Source: an uncultured Eubacteriales bacterium | GTDB lineage: Bacteria; Bacillota; Clostridia; Peptostreptococcales; Anaerovoracaceae | Direction of reading: 5' to 3' | Length of the DNA: 64,000 bases | Assembly: GCA_900545135.1 (NCBI GenBank) | Contig: UQXL01000010.1 | Location: 1-64,000 of the forward strand | Part shown: positions 1 to 6,928 of the stretch, piece after piece | Numbering within the stretch: the first letter of the stretch is position 1 | Layout of the letters: every line of letters begins with the position of its first letter | The notes under the pieces: generated by a model | Seen by the model: the letters and a program-made list of their open reading frames with translations, nothing else | Databases searched by the model: none | Told to the model about the DNA's origin: nothing | Made by a program: the position numbers and the translations under genes

Positions 1-230
1 TCCAGTGCCTTGCTGGGCGTCATAGCCACAGCACTCAGCGCGGACACGGCATACATGCCCCACAGACCGAAGCCGTAAAGGGGCAGATACGGTCCTGCGA
101 GAAATCCCGGATTGATCCATTTTCTTTCCGGGTTGGCTCGCGAAAAGAAGCGGCGAAAAAACACTTCCATACACCATCCCAGGCAGCTTCCTATAAAAAA
201 TAAGAATGCGAAAATCAACACCTGATTCAT
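1..230 (-). CDS. Partial putative membrane protein, ABC-transporter type IV (PF06541-like) N-terminus
   Basis: The first 76 codons of a membrane protein that runs off the left edge of the window. It begins with a hydrophobic helix (MNQVLIFAFLFFIG), then LGWCMEVFFRRFF and a short loop, then NPGFLAGPYLPLYGFG. This pattern of a first helix ending in a Trp/Glu motif, followed by a Gly-Pro-Tyr-Pro-Tyr-Gly motif, is typical of small Firmicute membrane proteins annotated as putative ABC transporter permease (PF06541). The ATG lies only 2 bases after the stop of the upstream Crp/Fnr gene, so the two are probably translationally coupled. Function is unknown in the family; the assignment rests on motif memory only. 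Confidence 0.6.
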   Translation of the reverse strand, partial: MNQVLIFAFLFFIGSCLGWCMEVFFRRFFSRANPERKWINPGFLAGPYLPLYGFGLWGMYAVSALSAVAMTPSKAL

Positions 231-232
231 CT

Positions 233-907
233 CTAATACTCTCCTCCCTGTTTCAGCTCAAAATGGTTCTTGTTGAATTCGAGGATACCTTCATCCCTCA
301 GTTTTCCAAGTTCCTTGGACATGGCGCTTCGATCCACTGCCAGAAAATCCGCCAGCTGCTGCCTGTTGAACGGAATTTCAAAACAGGAAGAATCCTGCTT
401 GAGCGACTGATCGGATAGATACGAAAGCAATTTATCCCGTGTCGTCCGCTGCGACATATGTTCCAGCTTGCGTGTCAGCTCGCGGTTCTTGACTGCCAGT
501 ACATAGGCAAAATTGCGGATCAGCTGAGCGTGATACGGACATACCGTTGAACACACCTGAAAAATTTTCTTCACGTCTAACAAAAGCACGGTACTGTCCT
601 TTACAGCAACCGCATTGATCCTAACCGGTTCGTCATCCAGAAAAGAGTACACTTCCCCAAGAAGTTCTCCTGCAGATACATCCGCCAGGATGCTGTTATT
701 TCCCCAGTAATCCTCCCTGTCGATATGAAACATCCCGTCAAGCACCAAAGCCGCCATGCCTGCCGGCTCTCCGGCGCGATACAGGAATTCTCCCCGCGTG
801 AACCTTTTTTTCACAGCGGCCAGACAGTCCAGCATAGACAGGATATTTTTTTCTTCCATGCCGCGAAAGATCTTTGCGCGCCGCAGAAGCCCCATATAGT
901 TTTTCAT
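233..907 (-). CDS. Crp/Fnr-family transcriptional regulator
   Basis: A 224-residue regulator with an N-terminal cyclic-nucleotide-binding-like beta barrel (about residues 10-125), a dimerisation helix, and a C-terminal winged helix. The recognition region reads NRQQLADFLAVDRSAMSKEL (about 182-201), the Crp/Fnr HTH. There is no N-terminal Fnr-type cysteine cluster; the cysteines at about 134 and 138 do not form one either, so the effector cannot be read from sequence. It is divergent from the 4Fe-4S protein at 1004, with a GTTGT-N4-ACAAC inverted repeat between them, and is coupled to the membrane protein that follows. A Crp/Fnr gene beside a ferredoxin-like gene suggests redox or nitrosative-stress control, which is an inference. 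Confidence 0.88.
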   Translation of the reverse strand: MKNYMGLLRRAKIFRGMEEKNILSMLDCLAAVKKRFTRGEFLYRAGEPAGMAALVLDGMFHIDREDYWGNNSILADVSAGELLGEVYSFLDDEPVRINAVAVKDSTVLLLDVKKIFQVCSTVCPYHAQLIRNFAYVLAVKNRELTRKLEHMSQRTTRDKLLSYLSDQSLKQDSSCFEIPFNRQQLADFLAVDRSAMSKELGKLRDEGILEFNKNHFELKQGGEY

Positions 908-932
908 GATTTTCTCCAGAATTTTTTATTGC

Positions 933-946
933 GTTGTAAAAACAAC
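933..946. promoter_or_regulatory. Candidate Crp/Fnr operator GTTGT-N4-ACAAC
   Basis: A perfect inverted repeat (GTTGT, four A, ACAAC) lies between the divergent Crp/Fnr gene (start 907) and the 4Fe-4S gene (start 1004). The 5-N4-5 geometry is the spacing of classical FNR/CRP half-sites. An autoregulatory or divergent operator is the likely role; the AT-rich spacer means chance is not excluded. Confidence 0.45.
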
Positions 947-1003
947 ATACTTGATCCTCTTATTGTATTAGAATTCTGTTAGAAAAGCAAGGAGGTCACT
1001 GAT

Positions 1004-1651
1004 ATGATCCGAAAAATAATTAAGATAAATGAAGAAAAATGCAACGGCTGCGGTCTGTGTGCCGAAGCCTGTCACGAAGGAGCGATCGGAATGGTGGACG
1101 GTAAGGCGAAGCTGCTTCGCGATGATTACTGTGATGGCCTGGGAGACTGCCTCCCGGCCTGTCCGACCGGTGCTATCACATTTGAAGAACGGGAAGCTGC
1201 CGATTACGATGAAGCAGCCGTAGAGGCTCATAAGGCACGGCGTGCTGCTGCTAAGACTGTCAAAGCGGATAGAGAGGACGTGCCGCCGGAAAGCGCACTT
1301 GTCAACTGGCCGGTACAGATCAAACTGGCGCCGATCCAGGCTCCGTATTTTGAAGATGCCGATCTGCTGATCGCGGCAGACTGCAGCGCTTATGCCTATG
1401 GAAACTTTCACGGGGATTTCATTGACGGCAAGATCACATTGATGGGATGTCCGAAACTGGACATGGTAGACTATTCCGAAAAACTTACAGAACTGTTTGC
1501 CAGAAATGCGATCCGCAGCATCACCCTTACCCGTATGGAAGTCCCGTGCTGCGGCGGTCTGGAATATGCTGTAAAGCAGGCAGTCGCCGCCAGCGGAAAG
1601 GATATTCCGCTGAAGGTCGTTACCATTGGGATCAACGGCGATTTGAAATGA
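1004..1651 (+). CDS. 4Fe-4S dicluster ferredoxin-domain protein
   Basis: A 215-residue protein. Residues 1-65 form a bacterial 2[4Fe-4S] ferredoxin fold: the first cluster motif CNGCGLCAEACHEGAI is complete, and the second is CDGLGDCLPACPTGAI. The remaining 150 residues include two further conserved-looking cysteine sites (MGCPKLD and PCCGG), as in anaerobe proteins that are often encoded beside Crp/Fnr regulators and hydroxylamine reductase (Hcp). No hcp gene is present here. AAGGAGG ends 9 bases before the ATG. The last 20 bases overlap the end of the convergent decarboxylase gene. The likely role is electron transfer or iron-sulphur-based sensing in redox stress; its partner is unknown. 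Confidence 0.85.
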   Translation: MIRKIIKINEEKCNGCGLCAEACHEGAIGMVDGKAKLLRDDYCDGLGDCLPACPTGAITFEEREAADYDEAAVEAHKARRAAAKTVKADREDVPPESALVNWPVQIKLAPIQAPYFEDADLLIAADCSAYAYGNFHGDFIDGKITLMGCPKLDMVDYSEKLTELFARNAIRSITLTRMEVPCCGGLEYAVKQAVAASGKDIPLKVVTIGINGDLK

Positions 1652-3215
1652 CCGTGATCCTGTTTTGTTCATCGATCCCGATGACTTTCTCTCCTCTCTT
1701 TCTGAGGTGAAGCACATATTGGATATCCTCATCGTCTAGGACTTCTCCCGGACATATGAGAGGAATCCCCGGCGGGTACGGTATGATGGAGGCAACGCAG
1801 ACTCTGCCTGCGGCCTGTGTTATATGAACGCTTTCTCTCTCCTGCGGAATCTCTGTCCGCGCCAGCCCCAACGGCAAAGGGACTTTCTGTTCTGCTCGGC
1901 TGTGAGCTGCCTGGCCGTTTCGATCGATCAGCCCAGCTGTCTCGGCAAGCACGCTCCATCCGGTCAGCCCGGTCGTCTCGACAAGCGCGCTCCGGTCAAG
2001 CCGGTCAATCCGGTCCGGCCGGCCACGCTCGGCAGCCTCGCTGAGAGCCTCGATCAGCCGTTCATAATCGCGCCTCGTATTTCCTATGCCGCTCATGCAC
2101 ATGACCATGTTTCCCGAAACCAATTCAGGGAAAACGCCGTGGCTCATCAGAAACTTTTCTAGCTCGGCTCCGTCAAAGCCGAAGCGGGACATGTCTATGT
2201 TCAGCTTGGTGTAGTCTAGTCTGGCGGTTTTCATCAGAACAAGACCCTCTATTTCAGCGGCCTTGTGGTAAAACCACCTTATGTTCTCCAGCCAGTCTTT
2301 CATCAGCCGGCCGGCGTGTGAAGCGAGGATATCAGCGTTTATATCGAGAGTGGCCATCAGCGGATAGGACGGGCTGGAGCTTTCCATCATCTGCAGCCTG
2401 TCCTCAACCGCATTGAGGTCTATCCTGTCGCTGCAGATATTGAGAACCGCAGTCTGGGTAAAAGATGCCAAAGTCTTGTGCGTGCTGTTTATGACAGCGT
2501 CGGCTCCCAGTTCTTCTGCCGCCCTGGGAGGTATAAGCTCCGTGTTACCAGAAGCGCTTCCCTCAGCCTCGCCACGGTTCCCGGCGCATTTTTCTTCAAT
2601 ACTGAAAAACTTGAGATGAGCTCCGTGAGCCTGATCTACGATCAGAAGGCCTCCCCTTTCATGTATTTTCCGGGAAATATTTTCAATATCGCTGCAGACT
2701 CCGTAATAGTTGGGACTGGGGATTATGACGACCCGGGCGTCCGGATTCTCGTCCATGCACTTTTCTATCTCTTCAGCGGTGATTTCACCTGAAATGCTGT
2801 AGTCTTCTTCCGTCTTTGGAAAAGCATACACAGGTTCTATGTCACCAAGGCGCAGCGCGTTAAATACGGACTTATGGCAGTTACGCGCCATGATCAGCTT
2901 GCCGCCTCTTGGCACAGCGGCGAGGATCGCCGCTATTATTCCGGCTGAGCTACCGTTTATCAGCAGATAAGACTTCTTTACGTCATAGAGTCTTTGGTAT
3001 TTCTCCATGGTGCGCCGTATTATGCTTTCCGGCTGAAACAGGTTATCGGCGCCGCATATCTCAGTAATATCCCATGATGCCAGTCGTTTTACAGCGTCTC
3101 CGAATCCGTTTCTCGCAAAAAATTCATATCCTTTATGGCCCGGCATGTGAAAAGATACCGGGCTTTTTGATTCATGTTCAGTTAAAAAATCTCTTATTCC
3201 CTTTGTCATAACCAT
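1632..3215 (-). CDS. Orn/Lys/Arg decarboxylase family PLP enzyme with two low-complexity insertions
   Basis: A 527-residue fold-type I PLP enzyme of the SpeA/YaaO/Cad family. SFHMPGHKG (21-29) is the family N-terminal signature, DQAHGAH (194-200) carries the Asp that contacts the PLP ring, and STHKT places the Schiff-base lysine at 247. Family members usually run to about 480-490 residues. The surplus here sits in two spots: about 205-232 (EEKC..EAEGSASGN) between the PLP-Asp and PLP-Lys motifs, and about 398-445, a Arg/Asp/Thr/Gly-rich linker built from imperfect repeats. The C-terminal domain (PYPPGIPLICPGE) is intact. It lies upstream-adjacent to an ornithine-cyclodeaminase-like gene, which suggests ornithine or lysine as substrate, but specificity is not readable. 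The gene end overlaps the convergent 4Fe-4S gene. Confidence 0.85.
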   Translation of the reverse strand: MVMTKGIRDFLTEHESKSPVSFHMPGHKGYEFFARNGFGDAVKRLASWDITEICGADNLFQPESIIRRTMEKYQRLYDVKKSYLLINGSSAGIIAAILAAVPRGGKLIMARNCHKSVFNALRLGDIEPVYAFPKTEEDYSISGEITAEEIEKCMDENPDARVVIIPSPNYYGVCSDIENISRKIHERGGLLIVDQAHGAHLKFFSIEEKCAGNRGEAEGSASGNTELIPPRAAEELGADAVINSTHKTLASFTQTAVLNICSDRIDLNAVEDRLQMMESSSPSYPLMATLDINADILASHAGRLMKDWLENIRWFYHKAAEIEGLVLMKTARLDYTKLNIDMSRFGFDGAELEKFLMSHGVFPELVSGNMVMCMSGIGNTRRDYERLIEALSEAAERGRPDRIDRLDRSALVETTGLTGWSVLAETAGLIDRNGQAAHSRAEQKVPLPLGLARTEIPQERESVHITQAAGRVCVASIIPYPPGIPLICPGEVLDDEDIQYVLHLRKRGEKVIGIDEQNRITVISNRR

Positions 3216-3247
3216 TAAACAAATTTCGCGGCGCGGCGTGAGCCTGT

Positions 3248-4345
3248 TTACAGCCCCAGCCCGGAGCCTACGTTTCTCATAAAGTCCTGCACGTTGGTAA
3301 CTATACCTTTGGCTGACAGACTTCCTCTGTCTCCCAGCTTATTGGCCGCAAATTCGGAAGTGTCTACCATATAAAAATATATAGGCCTTATGGTCCCGTT
3401 GTCAAGCTTTCTGTATGTCGGAGTCATGTTTCCGGTCGCTATGGTGTGAAGGACTGTGGCCATGCCTATCACGGTGGTAGCCTTTCTCACGTGCATCCTT
3501 ATCGTGTCCTGACCCACGTAAGCGTGCTCAAATACTTCAGGAAGAGGGCCGTCGTCTCTGATGGAACCGTTGAGAACGAAAGGAACTCTGTGCTTGACGC
3601 AGTTGTATATTATGCCGTTGTCGATATTCTCCCCCTTGATGAAATCAGGTATCGAGCCGTACGTGTTTATGGCGTTTATCGTATCAAGGTGATTGTAATG
3701 TCCGTTGAAATGGAGTTTTTGATTCTTGATGTCACAGCCGAGGGCCGTTCCCAGGTATGCGCCCTCCAGGTCATGGGTGGCAAGGGCGTTTCCTGCCAGC
3801 AGCGCTTGACAGTATCCATTGGCGATCAGCTCCCCCATCACTCTTCTGGCTTCCACGTCAAAGCTGCAGGCAGGGCCGAGAACCCATACGACATAGCCTC
3901 CGTTTTCCTTTTCGTGTTTCAGGAGCTCGACAAGATCCTCGTAATCCTGTGTGAACGAAGTCTCTCTGCTCCTGCTCTGGCGGAAAGCGAAAGTGTTCTT
4001 CGCATCATCTTCCTCTTCTTTAGTCCAGCAATTGACATGGACGTATATTCCTTCGGAAGCGTCCTCCGTTCTTCCTACCACGACAAGGTCTCCCTCTCTT
4101 ATGTTTCTGAACTCCACAACTCTGACCCTTTCGCCGTCCCATACAGGCACAGCGTCCATCCTGCTGTCTTCGGCCAGATGCCATTTGCCATCTATTTTAA
4201 AGTATTCCGGAAAGATTGAAGTCGCATGAAATCCCTTAGGCGCAGCCTTGGCGCGGGGCGCCGTGACCAGCCTGGCGTCAGGGGCTTTGACGAATCTTTC
4301 TTCCGTGAAATCCGGTTCAATATATTTCGCTAATTTAAAACTCAT
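3248..4345 (-). CDS. TIGR00300/LOR-SDH domain protein, ornithine cyclodeaminase-like
   Basis: A 365-residue protein. It matches the TIGR00300 family (the conserved region of LOR/SDH proteins and the C-terminal part of cyanobacterial AgrE/ArgZ), whose characterised members convert ornithine to proline and ammonia with NAD. The start is placed at 4345, not at an in-frame ATG at 4387, because AAGAGGTGG ends 8 bases before it. Visible signatures are GPACSFD, LLAGNALATHDLEG, NGHYNHLDTIN and FVLNGSIRDDGPLPE. It shares a strand with the PLP decarboxylase (33-base gap) and is divergent from a TetR gene, so an ornithine catabolic operon under TetR control is plausible. Family assignment is fairly secure; the enzymatic activity is inferred. 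Confidence 0.7.
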   Translation of the reverse strand: MSFKLAKYIEPDFTEERFVKAPDARLVTAPRAKAAPKGFHATSIFPEYFKIDGKWHLAEDSRMDAVPVWDGERVRVVEFRNIREGDLVVVGRTEDASEGIYVHVNCWTKEEEDDAKNTFAFRQSRSRETSFTQDYEDLVELLKHEKENGGYVVWVLGPACSFDVEARRVMGELIANGYCQALLAGNALATHDLEGAYLGTALGCDIKNQKLHFNGHYNHLDTINAINTYGSIPDFIKGENIDNGIIYNCVKHRVPFVLNGSIRDDGPLPEVFEHAYVGQDTIRMHVRKATTVIGMATVLHTIATGNMTPTYRKLDNGTIRPIYFYMVDTSEFAANKLGDRGSLSAKGIVTNVQDFMRNVGSGLGL

Positions 4346-4426
4346 TTCTGTTTCCACCTCTTCTTTTCTGCTTTTCAGTTTAATCATTGTAGCACAGTTA
4401 AAACAAGAATAAAATACAGAATCAAT

Positions 4427-4515
4427 TCTATACTATTTTTGATAATCACTCATAATATTTGGGAATAATATATTGAAATTTAAACATATTTCTATTATAC
4501 TAAAGTCTATACTAT
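4427..4515. promoter_or_regulatory. Duplicated TCTATACTAT motif in divergent promoter region
   Basis: The AT-rich gap between the ornithine operon and the TetR gene contains two identical 10-mers, TCTATACTAT, at 4427-4436 and 4506-4515, 79 bases apart. Each copy is nearly self-complementary (CTATA/CTAT). The placement suggests operator copies for the adjacent TetR protein acting on both directions. No binding data are available. Confidence 0.4.
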
Positions 4516-4604
4516 AAATTGTATTAAAAAATAAACATTTTCTGCTGACCGTGGCAAAACAGGAACGGCTGGCAGGAAATGAGTATGAAAGGATCTTACA
4601 GAGC

Positions 4605-5189
4605 ATGAAAAAGAAGTCTTCCAGAAACACAAAGGGAAAGATCGTTTCCGCCGCCTGGCAGCTGTTCTACCAGCAAGGGTACGACGACACTACGATAGAC
4701 GAGATAGTCGAGGCCTCCGGCACCTCCAAGGGCTCTTTCTATCATTATTTCGACGGCAAGGACGCGCTCCTCAGCTCTCTGTCTTATCTCTTCGACGAAA
4801 AGTACGAGGAACTGATAGAGACCATGGACGACAGCCTTTCTCCGATAGACAAGCTTATATATATGAATAAGGAATTGTTTTTGATGATTGAAAACACCGT
4901 TTCCGTCGATTTGCTCTGCCAGCTGTTTGCAACCCAGCTTATAACCAGCGGCGAAAAACATCTGCTGTCCACAGGCAGAACTTACTACAAGCTTTTGCGG
5001 CAGATTGCCATCGACGGTCAGCAAAACGGATATTTCAGGGAGGACCTTTCCATAAACGACATCACAAAAGCTTATGCCATGTTCGAGCGTGGGCTGATGT
5101 ACGACTGGTGTCTGTGCAATGGCAATTATTCTCTGTGCCAGTATTCGGGAACTATCCTGCCCCTCTTTTTGAAAGGGCTGTGCAGATAA
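4605..5189 (+). CDS. TetR/AcrR-family transcriptional regulator
   Basis: A 194-residue TetR-type repressor. The N-terminal HTH is clear: IVSAAWQLFYQQGYDDTTID followed by EIVEASGTSKGSFYHYFDGK, the canonical helix-turn-helix ending in YHYF. The C-terminal ligand domain is alpha-helical without a recognisable ligand signature. An upstream GTG at 4551 is in frame but has no ribosome site; the ATG at 4605 is preceded by AAAGGA at about 11 bases, so it is preferred. The gene is divergent from the ornithine cyclodeaminase-like/decarboxylase pair and is the likely local regulator of it. Confidence 0.85.
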   Translation: MKKKSSRNTKGKIVSAAWQLFYQQGYDDTTIDEIVEASGTSKGSFYHYFDGKDALLSSLSYLFDEKYEELIETMDDSLSPIDKLIYMNKELFLMIENTVSVDLLCQLFATQLITSGEKHLLSTGRTYYKLLRQIAIDGQQNGYFREDLSINDITKAYAMFERGLMYDWCLCNGNYSLCQYSGTILPLFLKGLCR

Positions 5190-5200
5190 GCAGTGAAAAC

Positions 5201-5294
5201 AAAAGAGCCGCCCTCGTCTCTTCGCTTCCTTATGCGAAGAGAACGAAGGACAGCGTTTGCGGTTCAAGCAACGCTGTCTTCGGCGGTCTCTTTT
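5201..5294. terminator. Compound bidirectional terminator with three-way-junction fold
   Basis: It sits between the convergent tetR and pepD genes. An outer stem, AAAAGAGCCGCC (5201-5212) with GGCGGTCTCTTTT (5282-5294, one bulge), encloses two perfect 9-bp hairpins: TCTCTTCGC/GCGAAGAGA (5217-5242) and GACAGCGTT/AACGCTGTC (5249-5278). The A-run on the left and T-run on the right allow it to stop transcription from both sides. The clover-like architecture is unusual for a terminator. Confidence 0.7.
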
Positions 5295-5310
5295 ATCTTC
5301 ATTTTATTTC

Positions 5311-6804
5311 CTATGCTTTTTCCCGGCACATCTTCTCCAGCAGCAGGAGGAGAAAATCCCAGAAAGGTTTTACCGAGCAGAGGTCGAGATATTCTTTCGG
5401 CGTATGGGCTCCTTTGCTGAGAGGGGCGATGGCTATGCAGTCCATATCAGGAACTGCTCCGAGAATTATTCCCGTTTCGGCGCAGGCGTTTTCCTTTTCA
5501 GTTTTAAGAGTCTTTCCGGTCATCTCCTGGTAAGCTGCGAAGCACAGTTCCCTCAGCGGCGACTCCTTGCGGTACGGCCATCCGGAGAAGCTGTCCTTTA
5601 CTGTGAGCTTGGCGCCGCAGAGCTGCATGAGAAGTTTCATCCTGGCGACCAGCTCGTCTTTCACCGCATCGTAAGGAGATCTGACCATGGTTTCCAGCTG
5701 GAAGCAGTCTTCTTTCAATATTATCTCAACGGTATTGTTGGAGCACATTACAGTCTCCTTTTCCTGCCAGTCTCTCTTAGTAACGCCGAAAGGCATCAGA
5801 TATAAAATTCTTTCAAGAGCCCGACTGGACTTTTTATCAAGCATGGTGTCCGGGGATTTTCCGGAATATTCTTCAGGAGTCTTCCTGTCTAATCCTTCAA
5901 AAGTGACAGAGAGGTTTTCCTCCGGTTCTTTATATTCTTCGTATATCGCCCTGCCCGCTTGAGAAACGGCGGAGGCAGCTGCTTCCAGATCCTCTTCCCT
6001 CAAGGCTATCACGGCGCTCATTTCAGGAGCGATTCCGCTCAGCCTCTCGAGTCCGGTACCGACTATGTTGAAATCCACCTTTTCCGACAAAGAGCAGAGT
6101 ATTCTTCCCAAAGCCAGGACTGCGCTCATCCTTCCGCAGTCTATCATCAGTCCGCCGTGGCCTCCCAAAAGGCCTGAAATCTTTATTTCCATGAGGCGAA
6201 GCCTGTCGTCCAGCTTTTCTCTCGATATGGGAAGCTCTATCAGGCAGACGGCAGCTCCCGCGGTAGATACGCATAGTGTTTCCGGATCTCCGCAGTCCAT
6301 ATTCATCATTCTTCTCGATTTTATCCTGGAAAAGTCCACATATCTTATGCCCGTAAGGCCGGTCTCTTCTGTTACAGTAAAGAGCATTTCAAGGGGCGGG
6401 TGCACGGCCGTATCGTCTTCCATCAGGGCGAGCATGTTCATCATGCCAACGGCATTATCGGCCCCCAGCGTAGTACCGTCCGCATAGAGATAGCGGCCGT
6501 CGACTAAGTGAGTTCTGATGGGGTCTTTCAGAAAATCATGGTCTGACGTTTCTTCCTTTGCCGGAACCATATCCATGTGGGCCTGCATCAGAAACGGCGG
6601 CACGCCTTCGCAGCCCGGGCTGGCTTTGACATATACTATGAGATTTCCTGTTTCGTCCTCAAAATATTCATGACCGCATTTTCTGGCAAAGTCCTTTATA
6701 TATGAGCAAAGAGCCTGCTCGTGTCCTGAGATGTGAGGTATTTCACATATATTTTTAAAATGCTTCAGCACTGTCTTGGGCTCAAATTTGTCTGTATAAT
6801 CCAT
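5311..6804 (-). CDS. pepD: Beta-Ala-His dipeptidase, M20C family (PepD)
   Basis: A 497-residue cytosolic aminoacyl-histidine dipeptidase of peptidase family M20C. Metal-site motifs are in order: QAHMDMVP (first zinc His/Asp), GADNAVG (bridging Asp), TEETGLTG (catalytic Glu pair), MDCGDPE, and the C-terminal GAHTPKE. The length matches PepD (about 480-490). It is the last gene after the oligopeptide transporter operon on the same strand, separated from the binding-protein gene by 124 bases of strong hairpins, so it may be co-transcribed at reduced level. Hydrolysing imported dipeptides fits the context. GGAGG precedes the ATG. Confidence 0.9.
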   Translation of the reverse strand: MDYTDKFEPKTVLKHFKNICEIPHISGHEQALCSYIKDFARKCGHEYFEDETGNLIVYVKASPGCEGVPPFLMQAHMDMVPAKEETSDHDFLKDPIRTHLVDGRYLYADGTTLGADNAVGMMNMLALMEDDTAVHPPLEMLFTVTEETGLTGIRYVDFSRIKSRRMMNMDCGDPETLCVSTAGAAVCLIELPISREKLDDRLRLMEIKISGLLGGHGGLMIDCGRMSAVLALGRILCSLSEKVDFNIVGTGLERLSGIAPEMSAVIALREEDLEAAASAVSQAGRAIYEEYKEPEENLSVTFEGLDRKTPEEYSGKSPDTMLDKKSSRALERILYLMPFGVTKRDWQEKETVMCSNNTVEIILKEDCFQLETMVRSPYDAVKDELVARMKLLMQLCGAKLTVKDSFSGWPYRKESPLRELCFAAYQEMTGKTLKTEKENACAETGIILGAVPDMDCIAIAPLSKGAHTPKEYLDLCSVKPFWDFLLLLLEKMCREKA

Positions 6805-6836
6805 TTAAGGCCTCCAAAAGTTAAAAATCGGCGCCG

Positions 6837-6909
6837 CCCGTAAAACGGGTAGCCCGGACCGGGGCTGCAAGCCCCCATAATAACATGCGGCCGCAAAGCC
6901 GCGGCCGCA
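6837..6909 (-). other. Three consecutive intergenic hairpins between substrate-binding protein and pepD
   Basis: In transcript order the perfect stems are GCGGCCGCA pairs (6886-6909), GGGGCT/AGCCCC (6861-6875) and CCCGT/ACGGG (6837-6849). None is followed by a long T-run on the minus strand before pepD except a weak TTTTTAACTTTT stretch. This fits an mRNA-stabilising 3' structure for the abundant binding-protein message, or partial termination. Confidence 0.55.
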
Positions 6910-6928
6910 CTAAAGCAATCACATCTGT

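Noticed and set aside
968..1732. Long minus-strand open frame opposite the 4Fe-4S gene
   Set aside because: It is antisense to a gene with clear ferredoxin motifs, has no ribosome site and encodes no recognisable domain.
4596..5267. 223-codon minus-strand frame opposite tetR
   Set aside because: Antisense to a clear TetR HTH and overlapping the terminator structure.
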